A stretch of 64,000 bases of DNA from assembly GCA_009823505.1 (NCBI GenBank), contig VZQC01013287.1, forward strand, positions 3,294,339 through 3,358,338, read 5' to 3'. Below are positions 1 to 10,785 of the stretch, one piece after another. The DNA is from Rhizomys pruinosus. Its lineage: Eukaryota > Chordata > Mammalia > Rodentia > Spalacidae. The number at the start of each line of letters is the position of its first letter. Position 1 is the stretch's first letter. Below the pieces are notes generated by a model. The model was not told the DNA's origin. It ran no database searches and saw only the letters and a list, made by a program, of their open reading frames with translations. The position numbers were made by a program, and so were the translations under genes.

Positions 1-372
1 TGGGGGGCTCTTCAGCCCTTGCCCCAGTACCTTCCGCTGGCCTCAGGAGATCTCAGATCTCAAGAGTCACACAACCCCACCTTTAATACCAGCTGGGAGG
101 ATAACTCTGCCCCAGAGCCACAAAAGCCAATCAAGCCAAAGACAGCTGGATTAAGGGATCAGCAATCAGCCTTGCTGAGGCACCCAGTCCCTACCTGCTT
201 TCTGCTCTTCTTTACGCTGGCCTCAGGAGATCTCAGATCTCAAGAGTCACATAACGCCACCTTTAATAATGGCTGGGAGGATAACTCTGCCCCCACAGCT
301 ACAAAAGCCAATCAAGCCAAAGACAGCTGGATTAAAGGATCAGCAATCAGCCTTCATACTATGGTGTTTCAA
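1..372 (-). mobile_element. L1 5'UTR monomers, antisense, cut by window edge
   Basis: Two tandem copies with an exact 180-bp offset: the block from 36 recurs from 216, each containing ggagatctcagatctcaaga and then agacagctggatta. Read on the minus strand the unit contains a stretch (ggggcagagtt ... attaaaggtg) that also occurs in the 5'UTR of the L1 at 10.8 kb. I infer the promoter monomers of a minus-strand L1 whose body lies left of the window. The 123-codon ORF across the repeat is a by-product of the duplication. Confidence 0.5.
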
Positions 373-1002
373 AAGCTGAGGTCATTATAAATGGTATTGT
401 GTAATGCTTTATGGTTTTTCTTTGGTATCTATAAGGGACTAGTTACAGGATTCTCAGTGAAGCCAATAGGTGTAAATACTGGAATCCTTTATATAATATG
501 GCATAATATCTGCAAATAATGTATGTACATCTTCCTGCATATTCAATGTCATTTCTAGATTAGTTGTAACATCTAATACAATGCAATACTACGTGAAAAG
601 TTGTCATAGGGATTAATAATCCATGACAGAAGGGAAAAGAATGAGCGAGCACTCAGTAACAAGATCCACAGTGTAGCAGAAGTGCCCTATAATTAGAATT
701 ATTTCTAGTACCAGAGGACCTGGGGAAGGCTTTGTAGTGTATAGTTCAATAAGTGACTAAGGGGTAGATAGGCATATTATCAGGTTCTATTTCATTTCAT
801 TCTACTTATACATTTCATTCTACTTATACATGGGGGTGTTTCTAAAGGCATAAGGTTCAATTTTGGGCAGTTGTAATGGGTTATATGTTCTCAAGGTCAT
901 TGTAATTCCAAATAAAAAGATAGGTAAGGCAAAAAAAAAAGTTGTCATAGGGAATAATGACATGGAAAAACTACATATGTTTAGTATAGTTATATTTTTG
1001 TT
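373..1002. other. No recognisable feature
   Basis: AT-rich intron-like sequence without a convincing ORF. It holds a short local duplication (tttcattctacttatacat, twice near 796-830) and an A-run near 930. Confidence 0.5.
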
Positions 1003-1135
1003 TTGTTGCTATTTCTGAGATAGGATCTTGCTATGTAGTCCTGGCTCATTTCAAACTTGAGATTCTTCTTCTCCAGCTTTCTGAGTGCTGAGATTACGGA
1101 CATGTTCTACCACATTCAGCTCTAGATGCAATTTT
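1003..1135 (-). mobile_element. B1 SINE, diverged, antisense
   Basis: Shows the reverse-complement B1 landmarks in order: gagataggatcttgctatgt, cctggct, then gagtgctgagatta. About 130 bp, the usual B1 length, with many substitutions, so an old copy. Confidence 0.7.
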
Positions 1136-1369
1136 TTGACATTTTCAATATCTGTGGTTACTTGACTCCAGAGACATAGAACCCACAAATATAGAGGGCC
1201 AGCTGTTATTGGTATATATGGAGATCATTTTTATGGATTGTCTGCATAGCAATTTGTGTTTTCTAGCCACATGACTTCACTATCTTACTCTTCAAAGATT
1301 ATGCCTTTTAATTATATGATTTGAAACCACGTGATTTTCCTTTTTAGTTTAATGTAACACACAGATTTT

Positions 1370-2470
1370 TTTAATTAATTAATTTTTTAAGGGATTCGCA
1401 ATATAAGAGCACAGTTGTTATCAGATCACATTAATGTTGCTCAGTTTGCCATACAACTAGGTAATTGGTGCTAGCATCCACTGATGAGGGTTACCATTCG
1501 TTGTTTTTCTGGGACTGTGTTATTTCACTCAGCATATCTTCTAGCTCCATCCATTTACCTGTAAAGTTCATGATGTCATCTTTCTTTACTGCTGCATAGA
1601 ACTCCATTGTGTAGATGTACCACATTTTCTCTACTTGTCAGTTAAGGGGCACTTGGGTTTGTTCCAGCTCTTTGCTATTGTGAACAGAGCTGCAATAAAC
1701 ATGGCTGTGCATGTGTATTAGTCAGTGTTCTCTAAAGAAACAGAAGCAACAGGATGAATATATAGCTATATACAATTTATTGATTTGCTCACATGACAGA
1801 GCTCAAGGAGTCCAACAGTAGCCATGCCGCACTGGAGATGCTGAAAATCCAGGGAACTGCTCAGTCTGCAAGGCTGGATATCTCAGTAGTCCCAATCTGG
1901 TCCTGAAGGCCCAATGGCTTCCAGGAGATCTGCTGGTCTCAGTACACGCTGGCATCCAAAGGGTTGATCACAGAAGCAAGACAAACTCACCAGTGGGAGT
2001 GAGGCAAGCCACAGGAAAAAAGGGACCAGCTCCCTCTGCCATGGCCTTTAATACTGCCTGCCAGCAGAAGGTAATGCCCACATTTGGGGTGGGCCATCCA
2101 GGTTGAGGTAGTCCAATCCAAAGGTCCTTTTTCTCTTATTTGTTCTTTAGTCCAGTCAAGTTGACACCCAGGATTAACCATCACAGCATGTATCTCTGTG
2201 GTAAGATGAGTTTTGTGGGTAAATACCCAGGAGTGGTATGACTGGGTCAGGTGGCAGGCTCATTTTCAGTCTTCCAAGGGTTCTCCACACTGCTTTCCAT
2301 AGTGACTGTAGAGTTTACATTCCCACCAGCAGTGGATGAGTGTTCCCCTTTCCCCACAACCTCTCCAGCACTTGGTATCATTTGTTTTCTTGATCCTAGC
2401 CAGTCTTATTGGAGTGAGATGATATCTTAAAGTGGTTTTAATTTCATTTCCTTAATTATTAACCACAGAT
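1370..2470 (-). mobile_element. 5'-truncated L1 3' end, antisense, split by an LTR
   Basis: The reverse complement matches the last part of ORF2 and the 3' end of the L1 at 37.6-41.5 kb. The characteristic C-terminal coding stretch (tgaacagagctgcaataaac; ccaccagcagtggatgagtg) reads antisense here. The element is interrupted at 1714-2185 by an LTR; removing the LTR and one target copy (gcatg) makes the L1 contiguous. No intact reading frame remains. Confidence 0.85.
1714..2185 (-). mobile_element. Solo LTR, ERVL/MaLR-like, inserted in L1, TSD gcatg
   Basis: 472 bp with TG...CA ends on the minus strand. The minus strand begins tgtgatggttaatcc, followed by gtcaacttgactgg, and ends in ctgactaataca, a layout typical of ERVL/MaLR LTRs. 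A perfect 5-bp duplication gcatg lies at 1709-1713 and 2186-2190. It sits inside the antisense L1, so it is younger than that L1 copy. The exact subfamily is not identified. Confidence 0.8.
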
Positions 2471-2494
2471 TGGTTTTTTAAGAATTCCAGATGT

Positions 2495-2653
2495 TCCCAG
2501 GGATGGTGGCACATGCCATTAATCCCAGCACTAGAGAGGCAGAAGCAGGTCGGTCTGTGTGAGTTCAAGGCCAGCCTGGTCTATATAGTGTGTTCCAATA
2601 CAACTGGGGATACAGAGTGACCCTGTCCTTGTCTAAAAAAGACAAAAAAAAAA
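2495..2653 (+). mobile_element. B1 SINE
   Basis: Contains ggtggcacatgccattaatc, agttcaaggccagcctggtc and a 3' A-rich tail ending near 2653. Complete but diverged. Confidence 0.85.
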
Positions 2654-2661
2654 GTATTCCA

Positions 2662-2821
2662 GGTGTGCCAGACTTGGTGGTGCACAGTTTAATCCCAGCA
2701 CTCGGGAGGCAGAGGCAGGTGGGTCTCTGTAAGATGGAGGCCAGCCTGGTCTAGTGAGTTCCTGGGGCACCAAGGAGACCCTGTCTCAAGAAAACAAACA
2801 ACAAAAGCAATCAAATAAAAA
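2662..2821 (+). mobile_element. B1 SINE, tandem with the previous one
   Basis: Second B1 in the same orientation, 9 bp after the first: ttggtggtgcacagtttaat, gaggcagaggcaggtgggtc, then a CA/A-rich tail. The pair probably reflects insertion of one copy into the A-tail of the other. Confidence 0.85.
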
Positions 2822-4225
2822 ATTCCAGATGCAAAACAAGCATGAAACTAAAACAAAAATAGAGGCATAAATTGTTCATCCAGTTTCCTTTTCTAATGGA
2901 TACCTATTAACACCTCCTATGCGTATTGCAGAGTATTAAGGATATAAAAGTGAACTCAGTCATTGCTCCTGAGGAGCTCAGTCTACTAAAGACAGAAATA
3001 AAGATAAATAAGTGTCTAAGTAGACAATGTTCAGAACACAATAAAAAACCCAAGTAGACTACAGAGAAATCAAGAACAGCTTTAGACACTTTAAGAGACG
3101 TCTTCGAAGATAGCAATGAGGATAAAGTAAAATTTGTTGGATATGCTCCATGTAGCAGGCATCCTGTTCAGCATGTTCTCCCGAATTGTTTTGTGTACTT
3201 TAAAAATAACTCTGTGAGGTAAGTACTGTTATCATCTTCCCTTACCAGATGAGACTTGGGAAGATTCACTGCCTTGAATGGGAGAGCCGGGTTCACAGGA
3301 GACCAGACCATAACAAACACAGCCATCAAACTTATCTTTCCAAAAGAACAAAGTGGCTTTCCTCCTCTCCCTAAGGATAACATTTGAATTAAGGGAAGGC
3401 CAATAAACAGAAAGAGGAGACAGCCAGGTTTGGGGGAGGAGCTTTAGGGGTATAACCTAGAGCACAGCTAGCCTCAGCTGTTCTAGAATGACCAGGCCTA
3501 CACCATACGGAGGTCACAGCCAGCACTGGAAAATAGGCGTGCTTGTCTCTCCTAGTTCTGGGACAACTGCAGCCCCTATCTAACTTCTCCCACAGTCCCA
3601 GGCAGCTGAGGGAAGCCTCATGTCATGGGGGTGGGAGGAGGGAATAGTCAGTGAAATAGAGCTCTAGGGTCTGGTGGTTGAGAAAACACCACCACCACCA
3701 CCACCACCACCACCAACAGCAACAACAACATCAACAAAAGCTGCCTTAGGCTGCTTGCCAGAGAAAAGAATTTATTTACCCACCATTTTGAAAGCAGTGT
3801 GTCCCTACAAAGGATTTTTATTTGGGGTATATGAGGTATCCCATCCATAAGAATGAGATTATGGAGGTGTCTGTCTGGAATAAGGGAGACAGTGGGAGCA
3901 TGGGAAGTTTGAGGGAAACAGTAGGGGTTCAAGCTGACATTGCAGTTGAGAAGACAACAAATGAGTAAGAGGACTTTGCATGGATAAAGTCATCAAAGTA
4001 GAACTCGTCAACAAAACAATACCAAAAAGTTGAAAAAGTGAACCTTAGAAGACACACTACTTAGGATTCTAAAGAATGGGGAAGAAGGGAAGGGATCAGG
4101 AATAAAAGTGGTTGCTCCTGGAGCTGAGGAAGTCACACTGCCAGAGCAGGACTGCACCAGCCAGTGTCTTGAATCCGCTGAGCACAGGAGCAGACATAGA
4201 AAAGTAAGAGGGTTGAGAGCTTTAC
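2822..4225. other. Intron-like DNA, no gene seen
   Basis: No splice-bounded coding exon or recognisable transposon found. Contains the simple repeat at 3687-3736. The short ORFs here show no family signature. Confidence 0.45.
3687..3736. repeat. (CAC)n / (CAA)n trinucleotide microsatellite
   Basis: About nine CAC units followed by interrupted CAA units. Confidence 0.95.
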
Positions 4226-4240
4226 ATTTCTCACACTGTG

Positions 4241-4493
4241 GGGATGGAGAGATGGCCTAGCAGTTAAGAGCGCCGACCTCTCTTACAGAGGACCTGGGTT
4301 CGATCCCCAGCACCCACATGGCAGCCGAGAACTGTCTGAAACTCCAATTCCAGGAGAACTCCAGCTCCAGGGGAATCCGACACCCTCTTCTGACCTCCGC
4401 GGCATTGCACGACACGGGTGCACAGACTTGCATGCAGGCAGTATATTCATACACATACAGAAATAAATAAAATTAATAAAAAAAAAATTAAAA
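4241..4493 (+). mobile_element. B2-type SINE, young, 15-bp TSD
   Basis: tRNA-derived head with an A-box region (tagcagttaagagcgccgac) and a B-box region (gggttcgatcccc), B2 body and AT-rich tail. A perfect 15-bp target duplication, atttctcacactgtg, lies at 4226-4240 and 4494-4508. The low divergence and intact TSD indicate recent insertion by L1 machinery. Confidence 0.95.
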
Positions 4494-4904
4494 ATTTCTC
4501 ACACTGTGACTAAGGGAAGGAGGCGAGGGCAGCTCTGCCTGGCTAAGGAACAGGGATAGGAAGGAGGTCACCATACTTGAGGAGCCCAGCAGCGTGCAAG
4601 GAGAGCCTAGCAAGGGAGGATTCCAGAGTGTGATGAGAGTGACGTTTCTGATTTAAGATCATTAAGTCACTTCTCTAAGTGCCGTTTCTAGCAGAGCATT
4701 GTTTCTGGAACCTTGTACTAGTACAGCTTAGTTGATCTGACCATGTGAAATGGTAAAGCCTGGGAGCCCATTTCATCTTTTGTGAAGGCTGAATGAGAAA
4801 GAGAAGGGAAGGGAAGCTCATTAGAGATGTGCAGGCCACCCCAACAATGAATCCCAAGTCAGGAGAAAGAGTAAGACAGCATGACAGAAAGGACCATTTT
4901 AAAT

Positions 4905-5258
4905 TGTTATTGCCACAGTTTGGCTCTGAAATGTTCACCACAGGCCCATGTGCTAAGGTTTGGCCTTCCACTGCTTGGTGCTACTGGCAGGTGTAGGGAC
5001 TTGGAGTCTAATGGAAGGAAGTTAGGCCTTTGGAGACATGGTTTGCAAAGAGATATTGGGACTCTGGCTCTTGCACTCTCTGATGGCTCTGTGATGTAAA
5101 CAAGCCTCCTTTATCACATGCTCTTACCACAAAAGGCCCAAATAATCAGGCCAAGTCATCATGGATTGAAATCTCCAAAAGCGTGAACCAATATAAAATT
5201 TATCTCTGTTTAAGTTGATTATTTTGAATATTTTGTCACAATAATGGAAAGCTGATAA
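4905..5258 (+). mobile_element. Old MLT1-type MaLR LTR (likely)
   Basis: Carries typical motifs of old mammalian MaLR LTRs in order: gccacagtttggctctgaaa, caggcccatgtgctaa, ggagacatggtttgcaaaga, and a 3' part with attgaaatctccaaaagcgtgaacc and ttttgtcacaataatgg. Heavily mutated. The subfamily is from memory of the consensus style, not a search. Confidence 0.6.
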
Positions 5259-5922
5259 AACTAGCTGATCACAAATTTCCAGATCATATCAGCCAATGAA
5301 AATTTTAAAAGTATATTGGCTGAATGATTCCAAGTCACCTGAACTCCCAATGCCTCAATGTTACCATCTTCGTTTCCTGCATACCAAATGATAACACTGG
5401 TTATATCCAGATTTTGACATTCAAGCTGATTCTCATATTTTCTTCTTTGTGCTTTACAAAGTACAAAATACAATTGTATTTTATAATTTGTTTTATGAGA
5501 ATATATGTAAAAGGGTTTTAAATTTGTAAAACATTTTTAAAATATAAATATTAACATTGAAATAAATACTTGTCAAAACACACCTGGCTTATTGCTCTAT
5601 AGTCTTCCTGAGTTATCATCTAAGTATAAAATTCAGCAGGCTAGAGTTCCTCAAATTAGGCTACATGAGACGAAGCAGTCTTTACAGCAGGTTACATACA
5701 GTTCAAATAAATATTATCCAAGGGTGCCTAGTTCAAGTCAATTAAAAATGTATCTTCCTTAAGGTCTTTCCAGGACAGAACTAATTAAAGATGGCTGGTG
5801 GTTTAGGTCTCAGAACCTTCACAACAGACTTGTCATGTTTTCTGGTCTCTCAGGCATAGGAAACGCAAAGTGAAATGGTGACGTAATACTGTTCCTTAAT
5901 ATGCAATGTGTTTCTTTTCCCT
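5259..5922. other. No recognisable feature
   Basis: AT-rich intron-like DNA. No repeat or exon signature recognised. Confidence 0.4.
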
Positions 5923-5936
5923 AGAAATATAAATAG

Positions 5937-6140
5937 GGGCCAAAGAGATGGCTCAGTGGTTAAGAGCACTGACTACTCTTGCAGAGGACCCGGGTTCAAT
6001 TCCCAGCACCCACATGGCAGCTAAGAACCATCTTTAACTCCAGTTCCAGGGGAATCTGACCTTCTGACCTTCACAGCATTGCATGACAAGGGTGCACCTA
6101 CTTACATGCAGACAGTACACTCATACACATAAAATAAAAA
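5937..6140 (+). mobile_element. B2-type SINE, 14-bp TSD
   Basis: A-box region (ggctcagtggttaagagcac), B-box-like gggttcaattcccag, B2 body and an A-rich tail. Perfect target duplication agaaatataaatag at 5923-5936 and 6141-6154. Confidence 0.95.
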
Positions 6141-6209
6141 AGAAATATAAATAGAACCTCAACAACAATACAAAGCAATATTATCCCCAAAGATCTTGTG
6201 ATCCGGCAC

Positions 6210-6372
6210 TTAGCATCCCAGTATGAAAGAGTACTCCACTGTGAAGATTTGACAGAGGAAATAGGCTCTAATGCTCTAAGTCAGAGGATCTCAGAGACTG
6301 GGGCCCCATTATCTTTAAGTGCTACTTTACAATGGCAAGTACCCTTGAGTTGTCTATCATAGCTTTTAAAGA
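6210..6372 (+). repeat. Dispersed direct duplication, copy 1
   Basis: Closely matches 8868-9030 for about 160 bp, for example gctctaatgctctaagtcag and ccccattatctttaagtgct. The two copies flank about 2.5 kb of transposon insertions. The family is unknown. Confidence 0.8.
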
Positions 6373-6402
6373 TTCTTCTACTGGTGAGTACTAGGACCAG
6401 AT

Positions 6403-6500
6403 GAGAGAGCCAATGCTCAGTCAGTCTCTTGATATTGAGAGAGCCAATGCTCAGTCAGCCTCTTGATATTGAGAGCCAATGCTCAGTCAGCCTCTTGAGA
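6403..6500 (+). repeat. 34-bp minisatellite, about 2.9 units
   Basis: Units at 6403-6436, 6437-6470 and 6471-6500 share gagccaatgctcagtcag followed by (t/c)ctcttgatatt. The last unit is shortened. Confidence 0.9.
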
Positions 6501-6818
6501 GCTTTGAAATAAGAATAGTCTATCTTTGTCCACCCTGAACATAGCATTAATCCTAATGGTTTCTAGAACATTACCCATAAATGATTCCTTAAATTTCTGA
6601 ATGAAAAAATCAAAACAAAACATTGACTACCAATCAACCAAAACAGAAACAGCCAACTACATTCTAGGTAGCAGTCTGGTTCTTTGAACTTGGGGACATA
6701 GGCATTGTTTATCTCTTCTTTTTCATTGGTAATTTTTATTGAAACTTTGTGCATTTCATGCAAAATTTCAAATCAAATCTAGAACCGTGGCCTCCTCCCT
6801 GCCCCCCATCATCCCACC

Positions 6819-7488
6819 TGTGCTAGATAGCTTTAGTGTCAACTTGACACACCTGGGTTGAGGGAGCCTCAATTGGGGAATTGGTTCCATTGGACTGGCC
6901 TGTGGCCACATCTGTGGATTATTGTCTTGATTGTTGAGCAATGTGGGAGGGCCTAGCCCACAATGAGTAGTGCCACCCTGGGCAGGTTGTTGTGTACTAT
7001 ATAAGAGGTCAAGGGCTGGAGAGATAGCCTAGCGGTTAAGAGCACCGACGCTCTTGCAGAGGACCCGGGTTCGATCCCCAGCACCCACATGGCGGCTAAG
7101 AACCGTCTGTAACTCCAATTCCAGGAGAACTCCAGTTCCAGGGGAATCCGAGACCCTCTTCTGACCTCCGCGGCATTGCACGACACGGGTGCACAGACCT
7201 GCAGCGAGCAATACATTCATACACATACAAAAATAAATAATAAAAAAAAAAAAAAAAAAAAAAAAAAGAGGTTCAGGCTGGCATGAGCCAGAGAGCAAGC
7301 CAGTGAACAGCACTCCTCCATGGCTTGTGCTTCAGCTCCTGCCTCCAGGTTCCTGCCCTGAATTCCTGCCTTGGGCTCCCTAAGTGATGAACTGTGATCC
7401 AGGAAATGTAAGCTGAATAAACCCTTTCCTCCCCAAGTTGGTGTCGGTCAGAGTGTTTTGTCACAGCAATGGGAGACAAATTAGGACA
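6819..7488 (+). mobile_element. Solo MaLR (MT-type) LTR, TSD ccacc, containing a B2
   Basis: Starts tgtgctagatagctttagtg and ends ttaggaca. Contains gtcaacttgacacacctggg, a TATA-like ctatataaga at about 6997-7006, and an aataaa polyadenylation signal near 7415. Perfect 5-bp target duplication ccacc at 6814-6818 and 7489-7493. Without the inserted SINE (7013-7265) the LTR is about 410 bp, like the LTRs of the provirus at 16.9 kb. Confidence 0.9.
7013..7265 (+). mobile_element. B2-type SINE inside the MaLR LTR
   Basis: Complete B2 with a long pure A tail (7236-7267), inserted just after the LTR TATA region. The target is approximately duplicated (aagaggtca / aagaggttca). Clearly younger than the host LTR. 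Confidence 0.93.
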
Positions 7489-7493
7489 CCACC

Positions 7494-7690
7494 AGAGCTC
7501 ATGCATTCTGCCAAACATGTTTTTCATCTTTTTCTTAGTCTCTCTCAAAATTCTCAATATAGAAGTTTTCTGTTTCAAGCAGAAGTTCACTGTTTCAGTC
7601 AGTTCTTTGACCCAGTCTTTTTGTTGTTGTTGTTGTTATTCCTTCCAATATGCATCACTCTAAAATATGAATATATGCATGCCACATATA
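7494..7690 (-). mobile_element. L1 3'UTR fragment, antisense
   Basis: The reverse complement resembles the 3'UTR of the L1 at 16.2 kb: gcatattggaaggaa, then an ACA/AAC-rich run, then caaagaactgactgaaa. No coding part is present. Confidence 0.65.
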
Positions 7691-7739
7691 TCATAGGTTT
7701 AGCATCTTCAGCTTATCATTTTTTTCCTTGTTAGGCTGA

Positions 7740-8125
7740 AAGATGTCATGTTTGAAGGGTCCTCCTTGGCAAGCCCAAACCACCATCAGTTCTGCCCTTG
7801 TCACCAAATGAGGTCACCAAATGAGGTCTAGTAAGCACTACATCCTGTCTTGATCTTCCTGTACTGGTCTCCATGATACAGCCTGGGTAGTCCAACAATG
7901 GCAGTCCATACTCTGAAGAGGCTGAAACCCCAGTAGTAGCTCAGTCCACAAGTTGGATGTCTCAGCAGTCCCCATGTGGCACTGAAGGTTTGGAGGATTC
8001 TTGGAGAGACATTAGTCTTCAGTCCATATGGGAAGTTTGAAAAGCTGTGTCTCATGTCTTTGAAGGATGGCAAAAGCAATGGCAGCCACAGGGTAGCTGC
8101 ACTTACCAGTAAGACAAGCAAAAGA
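7740..8125 (-). mobile_element. Old LTR remnant, antisense (tentative)
   Basis: On the minus strand, phrases such as ggggactgctgagacatcca and attgttggactacc recall the LTR at 1714-2185 (gggactactgagatatccag, tgttggactcct). No clear ends or TSD. The family assignment is weak. Confidence 0.4.
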
Positions 8126-8137
8126 ACTGTGTTCTTT

Positions 8138-8640
8138 TTTTTTTTTTTTTTTTTTTAACTTTTTGTCTTTTTACTAAGATCTCAAGTTTTATACCTGAAG
8201 TACAATTTCTCAGGCCTTACTATTTATTTATTTATGGTTATAGTTTCCTTTTGGATGTTTAAGGCCACACAGTTAGCCCAGATTAACCAAGGTTTTTGTT
8301 TTCTCAAGGTCAATTGAGGATCTGGTCCTCAAGGTCACTCGGGTTTTTTTTTTGGGGGGGGAGCCCCTGGCTCCTTTTGGCTTTTCAACTACCAGTTCCA
8401 TCCACTCGAGGACAAAGTCAGGTCTTGCTAGACCAGGCTTCCCTTTTTGAAGCATGAGCAGACTTTCCTCTTTGTAGACCGGACACTGGCTGAAGTCCCA
8501 TTAGTGGATCTCTAAGACCTCCCTGCACAGGAAGACTGGCATTGTGTATCGTATAATGCCACTGTATCCCTTAGAAGGCCTCAGCAATTCTGGTCTCCCT
8601 AAACTCCACAGTCCTCCTCGTTATCTGGAATTCTGCTGTC
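8138..8640 (-). pseudogene. Possible processed retrocopy of an unidentified mRNA, minus strand
   Basis: A run of about 20 T at 8138-8157 reads as a poly(A) tail on the minus strand. Upstream of it on that strand is non-repetitive sequence of mRNA 3'-end style, with ataaataaataaat about 70 bp before the tail and a 60-codon open stretch (8273-8455) interrupted by homopolymers (C8 followed by A9). I do not recognise the encoded residues and cannot find a matching target duplication. It could instead be ordinary intronic DNA next to a T-tract or a SINE tail. No function is claimed. Confidence 0.25.
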
Positions 8641-8867
8641 CCCATCCCCATTCTTTCCTACCAAACCCCACTTTTAGGAAAAGATCTTAAAGAAGTTCAT
8701 GGTATCAGTGACTGACAGAAGAAGGCCAGGACCAGGCACTGTCAGCAGATTCACAAAGCTTTATCCTTAATGTTTCAATTCTGTATTTTTTCTTTTCAAC
8801 AGAACCATAACCCACAGAATAGAAGGTGTTCCAGAGAACAGAGAATCCATTGTCCTGCCAGGCTGGC

Positions 8868-9030
8868 ACTCAGCATCCCGGATCACAAGAATGCTCCATT
8901 GTGAAGATCTGACAGAGGAAATGGGCTCTAATGCTCTAAGTCAGAGGATCTCAGAGCCTGGGGCCCCATTATCTTTAAGTGCTACTTTACAATGGCAAGT
9001 ATGCTTGAGTTGTCTAAAATAGGTTTTAAA
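8868..9030 (+). repeat. Dispersed direct duplication, copy 2
   Basis: Partner of 6210-6372. The match begins around ctggcactcagcatccc and ends near gcttgagttgtcta, with scattered substitutions. Confidence 0.8.
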
Positions 9031-10205
9031 AAAATCAGAACTTCACATGGAAGAATTGCATGGGATAGAAGAAAGACAGGGTCAGACAAGAGTCATAAGT
9101 CAGCATTAATGGTGTAATTCAGTGCCCATCCACCATGAAAGAGGGCATGTAAGTGATGATATTATAAATCCACTACTCCTGGATTTATAATAAATACACA
9201 GATGACCAAGCCAATACCTGCATAAAGCCTACCCTACTTACTAGTTATTTTTTTGCCATTCACATTACTGAAAGAAAAATTTCTATTTAAATATTGGGTT
9301 CAATTGCTCATTCTTACTCTAGATGAGATAGCTCTAAAAATTCTTTCCATTATTCAATTGGAAGCAAATACTAAAACAAACAATGAAATATAATACATTA
9401 TATTAAATAATAGTTTACTTTGTAGTAGTATTTGTTTTAATGCTTTTTTGAATTTAATATTAAAAGAAGGGCAAAAACCATCCCAGACAATGTTTTAGAG
9501 GCAGCTAATTAAAGGAGGTGAACTCAGAAATGTAATGCCAACCGAAAGTAAAGTGAAAATGCTTGTTTTCTGTTGATGCTGTGTTTCTAAATACAGTGTG
9601 CATTCCAAGAAGCCACCCAACACAATGGCAGATGATCTACAAATGCAGCCTATGTATATGTATTAGAATAGTACTGAACAAAGGTCCTAGACTAAAACCC
9701 CAAAGACATTCCATACTGAGAAATGTAAGGAAAAATAATTCATTTGAATAAGTTGATTTGCTTCTATCTCACATTTTAAAATTCTGGTCTTAAGTAATTT
9801 TCAAAAAATCTGCAGAAAGCTCTTAATACTTTGATAAAATATAATTTTACTTAGGACAAAAATTCTAAAAATTAAAACTATCTTAATGGTTTTAAAATAA
9901 TATAGAGTAAAAAATGTAAGGCAATAATAAAACTAGAAGTTCTCTTATCTTTAAAGATGACAGCTATTAACAGCTCAGAATAAGACCTTCCTCACCTTCT
10001 CTTATAAATACATATATAATGTGTTCATATATCAACATTCAATATATTCAACAGTCTATAGCAGAATCATAAATAACACATTGATAACATATTCCACAAT
10101 ATTGAACAATAATCAACAATAATGTCCATTGCTCCAGTTATAGATCCATCAGTGATAAAAACTGTAAAAAATATCTCATTGTCACAGAGCATTCATTCTA
10201 GTGAT
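9031..10205. other. AT-rich intron-like DNA, no gene seen
   Basis: No transposon signature or exon recognised. The 62-codon ORF at 9563 has no family features. Confidence 0.45.
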
Positions 10206-10209
10206 AGAA

Positions 10210-10640
10210 GAACATAGTGGAATGCTGTCTGCTGGGCATGACACGGCTACTGCCATCATGAAATCAGAGCAGCTGTGACTATGTGAATTGAGATTGGCCT
10301 CACTATAGTACTTCTTTTTCTGGGCACAGGGAAGGCACAGAAGGGGCTCATGAGTGGCTTATAGCATGGTTCAAGAGGCAACCCACAAGGCACATGAGGG
10401 CCTTCCCCTCCTTAAGGATATATAAGCCTGAGTGAGGGAGACTTCCCTCTTCAGTGGTGTAGCTGTCTGTAAGTTGTCCCTGTTCCTGTAAGAAACCTGT
10501 TAAACTCATTGTTTGACCCAGCTAGACTTGGCTGGAATCACGTGTCTTTGGTCTGTCCCTGGTGTTCTGTCTGCAGTGCTTTTTAACATTTCCCCAGGAA
10601 GCTTTAACACAATAAAGACAAAAAAACACAAAAGTAAGTT
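10210..10640 (+). mobile_element. Solo-LTR-like element with TATA box and polyadenylation signal (tentative)
   Basis: A purine-rich upstream half leads to a clear TATA element (ggatatataagcc near 10419). About 190 bp downstream lies aataaag (10611), followed by an A-rich run. This U3-R-U5 spacing suits an ERV LTR. I cannot name the family or define a TSD. Confidence 0.4.
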
Positions 10641-10785
10641 ACGTCTTAGAATTATCTGGACAAGGAATATTAGACAGAGTGTCATCTCTGTAATATAAAA
10701 CTGTATAAAGGCCCTGAGGTGGAAGTATGAGTGTCATGTTCAGGGAGCAACAAGCCAACCAGTATAGCTAGAACTGTATTAGTGA

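Noticed and set aside
4241..4320. tRNA-like heads with A and B boxes
   Set aside because: These belong to tRNA-derived B2 SINEs; no complete cloverleaf for a functional tRNA gene was recognised.
4257..4454. Antisense ORFs of 60-95 codons across B2 elements (also at 7029, 13639, 34298, 57640)
   Set aside because: They repeat the same peptide because they read through B2 SINEs; not genes.
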